Positions 45,173 through 56,945 of a stretch of DNA of 64,000 bases are shown here, piece after piece. The DNA comes from Lolium rigidum (taxonomy: Eukaryota > Streptophyta > Magnoliopsida > Poales > Poaceae): assembly GCF_022539505.1 (NCBI RefSeq), contig NC_061514.1, forward strand, positions 248,174,124 to 248,238,123. Direction: 5' to 3'. The position numbers and the translations under genes are program-made. The notes under the pieces are model-generated. The model was not told where the DNA came from. It searched no databases and saw only the letters and a list, made by a program, of their open reading frames with translations. Every line of letters starts with the position of its first letter. The stretch's first letter is position 1.

Positions 45173-45625
45173 TTGCGGTATCTGGTAGTGTCGCAATTGC
45201 AGACGATTGCAGAACAATCGGTGCAGAAGGAAGTGGCGAGACAGCGTCAATGTCGATCTGTGGCGGAATTTCGGCCCTGGCAATGTCCGTCTCGAGCGGA
45301 ACTTCCGGCGGAAACTCGAGGCGGGGTTTCTATTTTCTGGGTATTGATTTGGATTTCGAGGGGAGTCGAGGAACTGCCGGACTGGAGTCCCTTTTATGAC
45401 GGCACCCTATGGTCGTGTTGTGGAGCAGTCTGTATCGGAGCGGTCGAGAACAATCTGTGTCGGAGCCGTGTTCGTATTGGAGACGCGAGGGCGACCAAGG
45501 ACACGGCGTTTGCGGCCGGTTGGGCTATGGGGATCTGGCTGATTCTTGCGGCAGCCGCTGGCGGACTTCGGCCAGGAGCGGAGAAGCGTAAGGAATCCAA
45601 TGTAGAAGAAGAAGTGGAACCCTAG
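45173..45625 (+). CDS. Hypothetical 150-aa frame, function unknown
   Basis: This open frame lies in a GC-richer patch inside the Helitron-like element. Residues about 113-130 (AAGWAMGIWLILAAAAGG) are hydrophobic and could span a membrane; the C-terminus is acidic (NVEEEVEP). No domain is recognised and the opposite strand is also open, so it may be a captured fragment or a chance ORF. Confidence 0.25.
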   Translation: MRYLVVSQLQTIAEQSVQKEVARQRQCRSVAEFRPWQCPSRAELPAETRGGVSIFWVLIWISRGVEELPDWSPFYDGTLWSCCGAVCIGAVENNLCRSRVRIGDARATKDTAFAAGWAMGIWLILAAAAGGLRPGAEKRKESNVEEEVEP

Positions 45626-45804
45626 AGGCATTGGGCCGGGCCATCAGTTGATGGGCCACGGGACTTGACTCACGTACCTAGTGTCTCAAGCGACGAACCG
45701 TTATTTTGACTGGGCGGTGGCAGATGGTGTAATTTCAGCCAAAAACAGGGGTAATTTTTGACGGACGAACAAAAAGCATTATTTTCTTTATTATTAGGTA
45801 TAGA

Positions 45805-46185
45805 TAGGAAAATTGCCCGTGTGTTACTACGGATTCTTCGTCTGCTTCTTAGTCATGCATGCCACAATGCCTTTACCGCTATGACTCTGCACCTTTTCCT
45901 GCTCACCAATGGTATTGTGCCGCACAACCTCCCCCTTCCTCAAATTCCCCTACACACCATCTTGTTCGAAAACACGTCGGCCCATACCTTGTGCTATCTA
46001 TCTCGAGGACTTGTCGGTATGCACAATGCTCTGTCCTGGCTCAGGGCACCAGCGGCTTGCACCGCGTAGCCCTATATCGAGATCCTAGTGTCCTTCACCC
46101 TGCGTTGCCCAGCTCGAGTCCTCCGTGCGCCGCTCTACCTCAGAGACGATGGTCTTCACTCGCAACTACTTATTAGTTAGATAGA
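45805..46185 (-). mobile_element. Second short Helitron-like unit, low confidence
   Basis: The minus strand starts TCTATCTAACTAATAAG (46185 down) and ends ACACACGGGCAATTTTCCTA directly before the start of the larger unit. A further CAACGCACATGCAAATTTTC-like end abuts its own start. The chain suggests repeated insertion at Helitron ends. Confidence 0.3.
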
Positions 46186-46876
46186 AAATTTGCATGTGCG
46201 TTGATACGGGTTAATTGTTTCTAAACATTTCTTAGGACATGGGGCACAAAATTTAGAAGGAAAACATTAGTTAACAAAAAAACTAATGACACGATAACTT
46301 TAAACAATCATAGCACATTTTGATGCGATAATCCAGGAAAAGTACTGATGTTAGATACTCTAAGCAGAGTATGTTTGAGCTATGAAGTATGAATGTGGAC
46401 TGCAAATTCAATCATTAATCAAACAAAATCTTGGTGTAAACTAATCAATCTACAAAGTCAAGAGGTGACTAATAATTTGTATTTAACAGAATAAGTACAA
46501 ATATGATTATTACAAACACCCAATTATATATATAGCTCAGCAAAAGGAAAAGCTAGCTAGTACTTGTTCTGCAGGTTATGCTCCTAAATATTTTAGTTGT
46601 TATCATCCCGATCAATGCCACAACTTCTGCCTGTATAGGCACACTCTACAGGATCGACATTCCAAGTAGCAGCCCACATGCTTTTACGGTCTGAATTCGT
46701 AGCAGTACATTCTCGATAATCAGCGATAAACTTGCGTTGGAAATGTTCCTTATGAACTGTTGGGTGCTTTACTAATGTTGAACTTAATGGTCATCTGAAT
46801 AAGTCAGGAGCAATTAAAGTACTCAGTAAAAAATAGCCTTCGTTCTCCGGAACTAACAACATTTTGATGTTGCCAT
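46186..46876. other. Low-copy spacer with one exon-like frame
   Basis: Apart from the minus-strand frame at 46593-46781, nothing is identifiable. The stretch is AT-rich and ends at the target duplication of element C2 (46877-46881). Confidence 0.35.
46593..46781 (-). pseudogene. Exon-like C-terminal frame, family not recognised
   Basis: About 62 codons are open up to a TAA at 46593-46595. The translation contains HKEHFQRKFIADYRECTATN and WNVDPVECAYTGRSC, and its composition and cysteine spacing look like real protein. It may be the last exon of a gene truncated by C2 or an old gene relic; an AG acceptor-like site lies near 46780. No function is proposed. Confidence 0.3.
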
Positions 46877-46881
46877 CGTAC

Positions 46882-48044
46882 TGTTGACTGCCAAAACCCA
46901 CCGGCGGGCAGCGGCCTTGTCAACACCGTAGAGCCGGGAAGAGCCTAGAGCTGCGGCTGGCTGAGACCCCTCCGAGCGACGGCCCGCAATGCTCTTCTGG
47001 TCACACGCGGCGATGCGAAGTGCAAGGGCGTGCCACCTGACCTATACCTGGTCGGGGAAGGTGATGGGGATGCCTCGCTTAGTTTCCTGCGGGGCATACA
47101 TGTAAACATTAAATACGAGCCTCGATCGGCTCTCGGGTTATCCCGTGAATCGGCTCAAAGAGCCGATCCACCCATGATTCGTACGGGGTGCACGAATACT
47201 TGGTGGTCCTGCTTGATCAAAATGAAGCTAATGAGATCTACGACGATTTAGGGTTTTCACCGCATAATCGGATCATCCTACTCCAGGTTGGGCCTCGCGG
47301 CCACGCACGGTGCTCGTAAGCCGATCCTAAACAAGGCCTAAAAACCAACATGAAGTTGATCCTCGGAACATCCCGTTTAGGACTTGCGAACGCCACCCTA
47401 CGTGCCACTGGATCCTCCCCCTTTGTAAGGCCTAACTATTGCGGATATTAAACTAATCCTTGTAGAACAAGGAGCAATCGTAACGGATCAGATCTACTAA
47501 ATAATGATCAAGCGGGGTGCCGCCCCCACACCGAGATAGGCGTGAGGGCGGCTAGATATGCAAGGGTTGCACTACGTAAGCATGCTTAAACGAAGAACAA
47601 TGCTAACCCTAACACATCTAATGATAACTACGTTGCTCGCCATCAAAAGCGCTTCGAGTACGAGCAACGCATGAACAACGTGGGGCTTGTGCTGCCTAGA
47701 TCGCAAGATGCGATCTAGGCGGCATGTCGCTTACCCGATAGAAACCCTCGAGACGAAGGAGTTGGCGATGCGCCGAGATTGGTTTGTTTTGGGGTTGAAC
47801 GTGAGTTGTTGTTTATTCCATAAACCCTAGGTACATATTTATAGTCCAGGGGACTTTCTAACGTGGGAATATCCCATCGTGCACGATACAAACTCTAACC
47901 CTTATCTAAGATAATAAACTACTAAATAAAGATACACGGGCAATTCAGCCCAAACCCTTCGTGCCGGGCCGCTTCGTAAATCTTCCACATGTAATCTTCC
48001 AAGCCCGGCCCACCTCCGGATTTGTCTAAAATCTGGTGATAACA
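46882..48044 (-). repeat. 3' LTR of element C2
   Basis: This 1,163-bp LTR pairs with 52950-54109 and is about as long as the C LTRs, with moderate divergence from them. It includes the same ATCGGCTCAAAGAGCCGAT inverted repeat (about 47150-47168). Confidence 0.9.
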
Positions 48045-48331
48045 CATGCCCCCCTGGTTTTGGAAATAACATTTTCAAAATCATTATGCTTTCCCTTCGA
48101 AGGGTCATGTCGTGGCAGAAGCGAGCCGTTACGAGCATCCGTCATCATTATGCCCCGTCTTCTCGGTTTCTCTAGAAATTCGACAGCTTTGGCATCGATC
48201 CCTTGGAAGCTGTAATGGCATTAAACCTTCACCAGATTTCTCATTATTTAACCGTGCCGATCTGGTTAGCTCTCTTTATCCTTTATTCCATCCCAGCTAT
48301 CGGCACCAAAAAACCCTCTCCTACTGTAGCA

Positions 48332-48755
48332 ATGTCTTCCTCTTCCTCTTCCTTCTCAAAACTCTTCCCCCAATCTTCGCCGAAGAAGAAGAACGAGGAC
48401 AGCCTCCACCCCGCAGCGAATCCCTTCTCCTCCAACAAGAAGGAGAAAGAAGGAGAAGCAGCGAAGGCCAAGGCCTCCCCCTCCGCCAAGCTCCCGCCGA
48501 AGAAGCGCCCCCGCATGTGGGCGGACAGCGAGGACGAAGATGATGACGAAGAGGAAGAGGAGGAGGATGACTCCTCCTCCTCCATCGGGTATCCGCCGAC
48601 CAAGCGCTTCCGCTCCCGGGCGGACAGCGAGGATGATGATGATGACGAGGAGGAAGAGGCTCCGGCCAAGGGCTGGGGCAGCGAGCGACGAGGAGCTCCT
48701 CGGGAGCAGCGCCGACGACGTCGACGGCGGCGATGACGAGGACAGCGACGACTAG
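48332..48755 (+). pseudogene. Antisense acidic ORF (aORF) of element C2, frameshifted at its end
   Basis: It starts MSSSSSSFS at 48332, like the C copy. It continues with a lysine/serine region (residues about 15-60), then KKRPRMWADSEDEDD and a second RSRADSEDDDDDEEEE block, which form a tandem acidic repeat. At about 48675 the frame changes: the original frame turns arginine-rich and stops at 48736, while the neighbouring frame keeps SDEELLGSSADD and ends DEDSDD at 48755, matching the end of the C copy. A TTATTTAAC box lies at about 48244-48252 and ATTAATGAAAT at about 48846, as in C. The protein could be nuclear (basic patch plus acidic tails), but no function is shown. Confidence 0.6.
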
Positions 48756-50528
48756 TAGTATAGGACTAGTAGTAGCGAGTGCACTAGGCACCGGATCCCT
48801 CTTTTGAGAGCCATCGGCTCTTTCTTGTAAAGCCGCTCCTTGGAATTAATGAAATTGTTCTTTCCATTCATCCTTTAATCGCTCCAATTTCATTCCTTCC
48901 GTTTGTCATGCTAAGACCGATAGTAACGCGTCGGACTTCTTTCCTTTTGAACGCCGCGGAAACCGGATTCTAACTAGCTCGTAGGCTAAGAGCTTCTCAA
49001 TTTAGGCTGCGATTAGATATCTGACCAAAATTCTTCGCAATTCCTTAGCCGACAACAACTTCATCGGCTATTTTGAGAATCCAGTCCCTTTCCTTTTCTT
49101 GCAGCAACAGCACAGTCCAAGCCCTGTACTAGACGACGGCTTTTCCTTCCCAGTTCCTCCCTGAGACGATCATGATGCAGCCGCAGCCGAGGTGACTCTA
49201 ATCGGCTCTTAAAAACAGGGCATCTTCCAGGCTTGTTGCCCCCCGAGTCTTAGCCAAGGCAAAACAGAGACGAGGATACGCAAATGAGCTGCATAGACCT
49301 GGGCTCGATCGTGTGTGGGGAAGTTCCTTATGCAGCGTCAGCCGATTTGAACACAAATCGGCTTCTCTGAGCGGAAAGCCTTCAAGGTGAGCTGCCCCCG
49401 AGCTTCTTTAGTTCTTGCTGGCTAGATCGGCTCCTTTCCTTTGGGGAATCTAATGTCATCCATCCTTGACCTGATCCGTCCGCCCATGCTGCTCCTCGAT
49501 ATTGTTCTTGAAGAGAGGATCCGAGCTTCCAAAGCCTGCTCCATTGAGGAGTTCCTTCATAAAAAATCTCCCTTTGTGCTCCATTGACCCTCTGATCGTA
49601 ACAGTTACTCCCCTTGAGTCGATGGCCATGCATCGGCTTTCATATCCTTAAGTCGATGCCTGCTGCATCGGCTGTGTTCGAAAATTTTTCGAATTTTCAT
49701 ATATATATATTTTTATATTTGGCCGATTTTCTATAATCGGCCCCCAATGTTTCCTTGCACGTATGTTCTCACATGTTTGTCTGCACATGTTCATCTGATT
49801 ATATGCCCCCCGAGCCGATACCTGCTGAATCTGCAGATATCGGCTTGTATGGTTAGCCAGGGCACTGCACTTGTACGTCGGCTCCGCAAAAATCCGCGCT
49901 GACTCTCGTATGCCGACGTGGTCACTGTCCAGTAGATCGGTGCTGAACGCAAGCAGAACATGTGGTGGAAGTAATTTTGGCCGATTGCTGGAATCGGCCT
50001 CCATATTCATTGGAGAGCTGACTGAAGGTCCTGTAATGTCCCTTCATAATTTTTTTATTTGGGGCCGATCACAAGGATCAGCCTCGCCTGGTTTGCTCAT
50101 TGGTTTAATCTTGTTACTTGGTCAGGCTGGATAAAACCAACCCAACCTCTGACTTGATGCGCTTGCTGTCGTCCACCTTGAGTGCACCGTAGGGTCGTGG
50201 AGCACTAAGCTCTGTCGGCAAGACGAGTACCATGTTTGTACCAGCCGATGTCTCATCATCGGCTTTCCTCGTTTGGGGCGCCACTCCATTTTCCGTGGAC
50301 GACCCTCTTCATCCAGGGCTCGCTGAACTTTTGCAGCCGAGATCAGGTCGTGCTTTCCTTAGCGTATGCGGGTATAGCCTTTCGGCTTCCTCCGGGCCGC
50401 GCAATCGCTGAACCCTGCGCTTTTGGGAACGGCTGAGTCCGTCGTGGCACCACCTTGGCCGGTGGTACCTGTCTTCTTCTACTTCTCCCTCGTCTTCCGA
50501 ATCCTCAAGATCTGCCCAACGAGGTGAC
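48756..50528. other. Element C2 interior between aORF and gag, no clear gene
   Basis: This is non-coding and rich in ATCGGC/GCCGAT words, as in C. It contains a short (AT)n run at about 49701-49716. The frames at 49382-49633, 49648-50010 (minus) and 49871-50134 (plus) overlap each other and have no domain. Confidence 0.5.
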
Positions 50529-52920
50529 TCAGCCGCGTTTGCTTTGTGGCGGGAGAGGCCCTAGGCGCTCGAACACGTACACGTTGGCTGCCTCCTTCTT
50601 CTTCTTGTTGCATTCGGGCAATTGCCGATTGTGGGCAATCGGCTCATTCCTGAATCCCAGCAGATGTCCGAAGAAGGGGTAGTCCCAATGTACCGGCGTT
50701 GTCATCTTGCTCCCTTGATGCTTCCGTGGCACAGCGCTCGTGCTCCTCCTCATCGCGATCCTCGCCGACGATATCTTCCGGCTTCTCTAGCCGGACGATC
50801 TCCTCTATCATCGTAATTGGACCATCGGCGTTGGTCATACCGACTCACATATTTGTTGAGGAGGTGATCGAGAGGGGTCGCCGATATCTTATATTCTTCA
50901 CCTCTCCCTCCGTGACATAGCGCTTGCCATCATGACGGAGCCGATCGCGTGGAGCGGCCTCCTCTCGTATCCTTGCTATGAGAGCAGCTGCCCTCATCTA
51001 CATCTTTGCCAGAGTGGTTTCCAGGTCCTACCATGTTGATGCTGAACGAGGGACCCGGCTGGCAACCTTCGGGAGTAGGTGATTTCTACCATGTTAACGG
51101 CGGGGAAGGGTTGGGTGTCGATCTTCATGGCGTATCGGTTGAAAATTAGCCGCCCCTTCTCTATCGCCGCTTGGATGTGCTGACGCCACACCCGGCAGTC
51201 GTTGGTGGCATGGGAAAGCGAGTTGTGGAATTTGGCAAGACGGCTTTCCGTTTAGCTCTTTCGCCGTGGGGAACTTGAGACCTTCGAGAATCGTCAACCG
51301 TTTCTCCTTGAGAAGGAGGTCGAAGATTTGTTCAGTCTTGGTTACGTCAAAATCAAATCCCCTGGGCGGCCCTGGTGGCTTTACCCATTTGCAGGCCACG
51401 GGGGTTCCTCCCCGAGTCCACTCAGCCACCGCTATTTCTTGGTCTCCCGCAAGCACTTCATCTTCCTCTGTATCGACCATAACTACTGCACGCTTGAACT
51501 TGTCTTGGTACAGTGTCGGGGTGGCGCTGTTCATATGCCGATAGTTTCGAACCATGTGCGCCGCCGAGGGATAATCTGCTTGGGAGGCCATGTCCTTGAG
51601 CTGTGTTGCAAGGCCCGCTACCGCCAACTCGATCGCTTCCTTTTCGCTTATACGAACCGAATAACATCGGTTCCTAAGATTCCTGAAGCGCTGGATGTAT
51701 TCTCGTCACCGTTTCCCGCGCTTCGACGTAGTTGTGCTAGATCGGCAATGCCGTACTCGGAAGCTTCCGAATGGTATTGCATATGGAACTCGTTCTTCCA
51801 ATTGCTTCCAAGATCGGATGGAGTTTGCCGGCAAAGAGGTGTACCATCCAAAAGCCGATCCCGTGAGGGACCGTGAAAAGAGCCTCACGCGTAGCTGATC
51901 CGACACCGAAGCCGGTCCTAGTTGAGCCAAATATCGGCCGACGTGCTCGATGGAGCCGGAGCCATCCGATCCACCGAATTTGGAGAAGTCGTGGAGCCGA
52001 TATTTAGGTGGCAGCGGGATCATCTCGTAATCGTCGGGTACGGCTTGGAATAGCCGATCGCTCTCTTCTTTTCGGCATCATGCCGAACCGGTCTCTCGCA
52101 TGGTACTGATCTGATCCGCTGTGCTGGCCGTAGGAGTTGCACTCTGAAGATTCGCCGGGGTGACGTACTTGGCCAGCCATGTGTGCTTTTCTAGCTCTGA
52201 GCCAACTGCAGGAGCTGGGCTCGGGAGTTTCGTCGGTGTGGCGCATTTAGTTAGCCACGTCTGCTTCTCAAGCTCTGTCGCCGACGTTCCTCCTGTCTTC
52301 GTCGGAGTCCCCGATGTTGTGGTCTGGTTTGTGAGTGCCCAGTCACCACAATCCGGCACATACATGCACGCGTATCCTTGAGGGATCTCCTTAGGCGCCT
52401 CCATTAAGAACTCGGTAGTCACTAGGGTCGCCACCAATCCCGTAGACGAGGAATGCCGGTGTAGTCGGCACTCAGCAGGTGCTGCCAACGCATATGGCAG
52501 CGGTGGACGGGACCGGAGTGGCAACTCTCCTTGATGAGTCCCGAGAGCTGGTCCCGACGGCGAGTACCGGTGGCTCATGATCTCCCGGATCACGCGCAGG
52601 CGACACGCTCCAACACGTTGACCAAGTTCTCGCAGTGGCGGTGTAGCGAGTGAGCCACCGTGCAGTTGATCTCCCGCCGCGCACCCCGGTGCGTTCCTCC
52701 GACGGGGTAGAGAGGTCTATCCCATCGAGCGCACCTTGCGGTGAGAATCCCTTCCATCCGATGCCATGGGAACGGGTTCTCCGAAAAGAGCCGATGAGGT
52801 CGGCTTCGAGGGTGGCCTTGATCTCGTTGTATTGCTTCTTGAGGTCGTCAGCAGATCCTCGTAGGTGATCGGGCGTGCCGTCCGCCATCTCGGATGTAGA
52901 TGGCGATGTGGTTGATGTAG
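50529..52920 (-). pseudogene. Gag relic of element C2
   Basis: Reading on the minus strand, the start at about 52900 resembles the C Gag N-terminus (STSEMADGTP, ADDLKKQYNEIKATLEADLIGS). The capsid-like block SLTGSAFGWYTSLPANSIRSW follows at about 51810-51875. A further Gag block with WVKPPGPPRGFDFDVTKTEQ and FPTAKELNGK is at about 51240-51380. The C-terminal part with LPECNKKKKEAANV and VFERLGPLPP is at about 50540-50620. These lie in at least four separate frames, so several indels and stops break the protein. Unlike C, only one N-terminal KHDEIKA-type module is present. Confidence 0.7.
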
Positions 52921-52949
52921 ACGATCGTCCCACCGGGCGTGCCGCAATG

Positions 52950-54109
52950 TGTTGACTCGCCAAAACCCACCGGCGGGCAGCGGCCTTGTCAACACCGTAG
53001 AGCCGGGAAGAGCCTAGAGCTGCGGCCGGCTGAGACCCCTCCGAGCGACGGCCCGCAATGCTCTTCTCGGTCACACGCGGCGATGCGAAGTGCAGTGCGT
53101 GCCACCCGACCTATACCTGGTCGTGAAGGTGATGGGGATGCCTCGCTTAGTTTCCTCGCAGGGCATACATGTAAACATTAAATACGAGCCTCGATCGGCT
53201 CTCAGGTTATCCCGTGAATCGGCTCAAAGAGCCGATCCACCCATGATTCGTACGGGGTGCACGAATACTTGGTGGTCCCGCTTGATCAAGATGAAGCTAA
53301 TGAGATCTACGACGATTTAGGGTTTTCACCGCATAATCGGATCATCCTACTCCAGGTTGGGCCTCGCGGCCACGCACGGTGCTCGTAAGCCGATCCTAAA
53401 CAAGGCCTAAAAACCAACATGAAGTTGATCCTCGGAACATCCCGTTTAGGACTTGCGAACGCCACCCTACGTGCCACCGGATCCTCCCCCTTTGTAAGGC
53501 CTAACTATTGCAGATATTAAACTAATCCTTGTAGAACAAGGAGCAATCGTAACGGATCAGATCTACTAAATAATGATCAAGCGGGTGCCGCCCCCACACC
53601 CGAGATAGGCGTGAGGGCGGCTAGATATGCAAGGGTTGCACTACGTAAGCATGCTTAAACGAAGAACAATGCTAACCCTAACACATCTAATGATAACTAC
53701 GTTGCTCGCCATCAAAAGCGCTTCAAGCACGAGCAACGCATGAACAACGTGTTTGTGCTGCCTAGATCGCAAGATGCGATCTAGGCAGCATGTCGCTACC
53801 CGATAGAAACCCTCGAGACGAAGGAGTTGGCGATGCGCCGAGATTGGTTTGTTTTGGGGTTGAACGTGAGTTGTTGTTTATTCCATAAACCCTAGGTACA
53901 TATTTATAGTCCAGGGGACTTTCTAACGTGGGAATATCCCATCGTGCACGATACAAACTCTAACCCTTATCTAAGATAATAAACTACTAAATAAAGATAC
54001 ACGGGCAATTCAGCCCAAACCCTTCGTGCCAGGCCGCTTCAGAAATCTTCCACATGTAATCTTCCAAGCCCGGCCCACCTCTGGATTTGTCTAAAATCTG
54101 GTGATAACA
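52950..54109 (-). repeat. 5' LTR of element C2 (promoter LTR)
   Basis: This 1,160-bp LTR has TATAAATA on the minus strand at 53908-53901. It differs from the 3' LTR by several one-base insertions at CAG/CTG words (for example 53066-53069) as well as by substitutions. Confidence 0.9.
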
Positions 54110-54114
54110 CGTAC

Positions 54115-54868
54115 AGAGACTGCTCGGCCCCATGCTTAGGAATTTAGACGATATCAGCAACGAACCTAAGAGCAGCCTCTAAAAAGCATGCGGCCAGCCC
54201 TTAATCTGGACGTTGTTCATACCTTCATTGTAGCCGGCCGAACCTCTGCATGACCACGTTGTAAGCAAGCAAGGATGACTTTCGACATGCACCATGCGTC
54301 TTACTTGCTCTTCTCGCTCAGCTCTAGCCTGATCCATTCAGATCAATCCTCTCGCCGTTGTGGCCGGCTTCTGATGTCCGCGACAATGCCGATGTCCAAC
54401 TCCGCTGCCGACTCGATCGAACGCCACGACACTATCGTAGCCGCCGCCTACTGTCCATGACGATACTCACGCTCAGCTCCAGCTCTTCCGCCGACTCAAA
54501 CGCCGCTCCACCGTTGCTCTCATCCGCCACCTGCACAACGCCGATGTCTAGCTCTGCCACTGACTCGAACGCCACACCATGGTCGCAGCTGCCCCCAGCT
54601 GTCCACCGTTCTTCCTGAGGCCCCTCGAGTATGACAATAAACATGTAGCACGGCGTAATCACTTCGAGAGTCGTCGCCTCGGTCATCGATGGTGAGGATG
54701 TGCTTGGACGCGATCAAGAAACTGCCATCGGCCACCTTCGTTATGGCCCTGGACACAAACCCTATCCTTGCTCGGGAGGCAAATCGCTTGCGTCTCGCCT
54801 TATGCCATGGAAGAAATTGAGCCAGGCAAGTTTTCTTACCAGGTTACGCCGCCCTGAAGTTAGTCTCG
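54115..54868. other. No supported gene
   Basis: Plus- and minus-strand frames at 54275-54756 overlap, are serine/alanine-rich and carry no domain. The stretch may be old host or retroelement sequence into which C2 was inserted. Confidence 0.35.
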
Positions 54869-55997
54869 ATGGGATCCTCGAGGAAGAATCACCAAATTCG
54901 ATTGATTCCAGAGACTTGCAAGCGAATATTGCAAACTCAAAGCGATTGGGAATCTAGTCAATTCTGGAAGGAATTATTTCGTTTGACGGGCACCCAGCTG
55001 CGACTCAGTTCATCTTACCATCCCCAGACTGACGGAGCAACTGAACGGGTTAATCAGTCTTTGGAGGCCTTCTTGCGTTGCTTTGCCCAGGTATGCCCTA
55101 AGAAATGGGTCGAATGGCTATCATTGGCAGAGTACTGGTATAACACTAACTGGCATTCGGCGTTGAACAAAACACCATTTGAGGTTCTGTATAACCACCC
55201 ACCACGCCACTTTGGGATTGTGCCTGATGATGCTTGTCAAGTAACGTAGTTACAGCAGGTGGCTGGACGAACGTTCTGCGGTTACTGCGATGCATCGCGA
55301 CAACAACTCTTGCGAGTACAACGTAAGATGAAAGCATCAGCCGACAAGCGGCGCATTTTCCGAGAATTTGCAAGTGGATGATATGGTGTTTCTGAAACCG
55401 CAACCATACATTCAGAATTCCGTGGTGTTCCGTTCTAACCAGAAATTGGCATACAAGTATTATGGCCCCTTCCGTGTGCTAGCTCGAGTTGGCAAGGTTG
55501 CTTATCGGCTGGAACTTCCTGAACACAGCAAAATACACCCAGTTATACATGTGTCGCAGCTGAAGAAAGTGATTGGCCCTCATGTCCAGGTACATCAAAA
55601 CCTCCCCGATGCTGATCCCTGTTTGCAGGTTCCTTTCAAGGTGCTGCAGAGGAGAATCTGTCGCAGAGGAGCCTCGACAGTATCACAAGTGCTGGTACAA
55701 TGGTCCGGTATGTCGGAAGAGCTGGCGACATGGGAAGACTCTGAAGCTCTGCGACAACATTTTCCAGCGGCACCCGCTTGGGGACAAGCGGTTTCTCAGG
55801 GGGAGGGGATTGTTAGCGAACCATTGGTCGGCCCAGTCAACGGCCCAGGAGGAAGGCCCAAGAGCACCAGGACCAAACGAGTACCAGCCCGGCTCGCAGA
55901 CCGACGACTGGTCTACGCAATCAGGGGTTCAAATAGCGACGGCGGTCGTCAGGAAGAGGTTGGCTTGGAAGTAGCGGCTTCGGCCGAGGTAGAGTGA
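54869..55997 (+). pseudogene. Chromovirus (Reina-like) integrase core and chromodomain relic
   Basis: The first frame (54869-55249) holds the end of an integrase core: SDWESSQFW (the usual SDRD-type site with R changed to W), SSSYHPQTDGATERVNQ with the catalytic E, and EYWYNTNWHSALNKTPFEVLY. The second (55368-55997) continues with FLKPQPY, the GPFRVLARVGKVAYRLELP block, IHPVIHVSQLKK, and a C-terminal chromodomain LVQWSGMSEELATWEDSEAL. The two frames are separated by a stop (55247-55249) and a frame change before 55380. The upstream gag, protease, RT and RNase H are missing. In this group the chromodomain targets integration to chromatin marks. The Reina assignment rests on the chromodomain style. 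Confidence 0.8.
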
Positions 55998-56359
55998 GAA
56001 AGCTTGTAATCGAATCTGTGATGAATCTGGTGTGGATTATATAGAACTGCTGTGGATCCCGATCTAGAATTCGTGTGGTAGATAGGAGTTAACACAAACA
56101 ATATAACAATGCTAAAACCACATAGGGAAAGATCTGATCGTACTTGCCCGTGAATTTGATCCGGTCATCCTCGTCCCAGGTTGCCGCCCAGGACTCAAGT
56201 AGATGCATCGTTACATGACTTTCCACATCGGTGCGCGGCTGTCCAAAACGACGACATGGTCTGCGGATCCCTCCTGCTAGGCCGCCGACCGAGATATCAG
56301 TCTCCGTGCGACATGCGGATGTACCTGTAACCCTGAACACCCGTAGCAACTTGACAGCC
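55998..56359. other. Flank between the chromovirus relic and the CACTA element
   Basis: A purine-rich stretch (GAGGTAGAGTGAGAAAG, about 55987-56003) could be the polypurine tract of the relic, with an LTR remnant after it. A minus-strand 86-codon frame (56089-56349) shows no domain I recognise. Confidence 0.35.
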
Positions 56360-56580
56360 CACTAGTGGAAAACAGGGCTTCCGTGGGAGCCTTTTGTCGC
56401 GGGCGCGCCTGCACCCGCGACAAATGGCCTGGCCACGTCGCCCCGAAACCATGTGGAGCGCGCGGAGGCTTTTGTCGCGGCCTTTTGTCGCGGGCTGTAT
56501 TACGACCCGCGACAAAAGGGTTAGGAGCGACGTGGCCACCCCTTTTGTCGCGGGTCGTAATACGGCCCGCGACAAAATGT
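56360..56580. repeat. Left terminal and subterminal repeats of the CACTA element
   Basis: The terminal inverted repeat is followed by at least three TGTCGCGGG/CCCGCGACA words. Two complete palindromes with 14- and about 12-bp stems surround GTATTACGA/GTAATAC-type loops. In related elements such motifs bind the transposon's regulatory protein. Confidence 0.85.
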
Positions 56581-56945
56581 CCCCCCCCTATATATAGAAG
56601 CAGCCAGCCACCCCCCCCACCTCATTTTTTCCTTGGTGGTGAAGGTGGAGGTGTATGCTAGCTCATTTTTTCTACATGTGCACAAGAGGTGTTTGATGGA
56701 ATGCTTGTGAGAGGGATGCCACTTGGTTTTATTTGATAAGATTTCTCCTTTTTTTGATCCTAAAAGGTTAGCAACTATTTTCTCGACTATATATATATGC
56801 ATAGTCCGTACAATACTAATTTTAGCAAGGTGATTGCATCTCGATACATATATAATTGTACTTATGATGCAGATGAGTCATCCATGGATGTACGGTAACC
56901 GATGTGCCCCCGCTTTCGGAGAGGGCGTGAATTCTTTCCTCGCTT

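Larger units (their letters stand above)
43214..45804 (-). mobile_element. Helitron-like element, low confidence
   Basis: On the minus strand it starts TCTATACCTAATAATAAAG (45804 down to 45786) after an A. It ends with a CCCGTGCATCGCACG hairpin, a T run and CCTAG (43214-43237). This is the TC...hairpin...CTAG layout of Helitrons. The base after CTAG is C rather than the expected T, and no Rep/helicase frame is visible, so it would be a non-autonomous element. It may carry gene scraps: a minus-strand frame ending at 44028 and a 150-codon plus frame at 45173-45625. Confidence 0.4.
46882..54109 (-). mobile_element. Gag-only Tat/Retand-like LTR retrotransposon C2
   Basis: This is a complete 7.2-kb element on the minus strand. 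The 5' LTR is 52950-54109 and the 3' LTR is 46882-48044, ends TGTTGACT...GATAACA. The target duplication is CGTAC (46877-46881 and 54110-54114). The primer-site region is GCGGCACGCCCGGTGGGAC on the minus strand (about 52947-52929). Gag is spread over broken minus-strand frames (about 50529-52920). The acidic antisense ORF is at 48332-48755. No protease, RT or integrase frame is visible. It is the longer relative of C and keeps the capsid block that C has lost. Confidence 0.9.

Noticed and set aside
49382..50134. Frames between aORF and gag in C2
   Set aside because: They overlap on opposite strands and do not correspond to frames at the same place in C.
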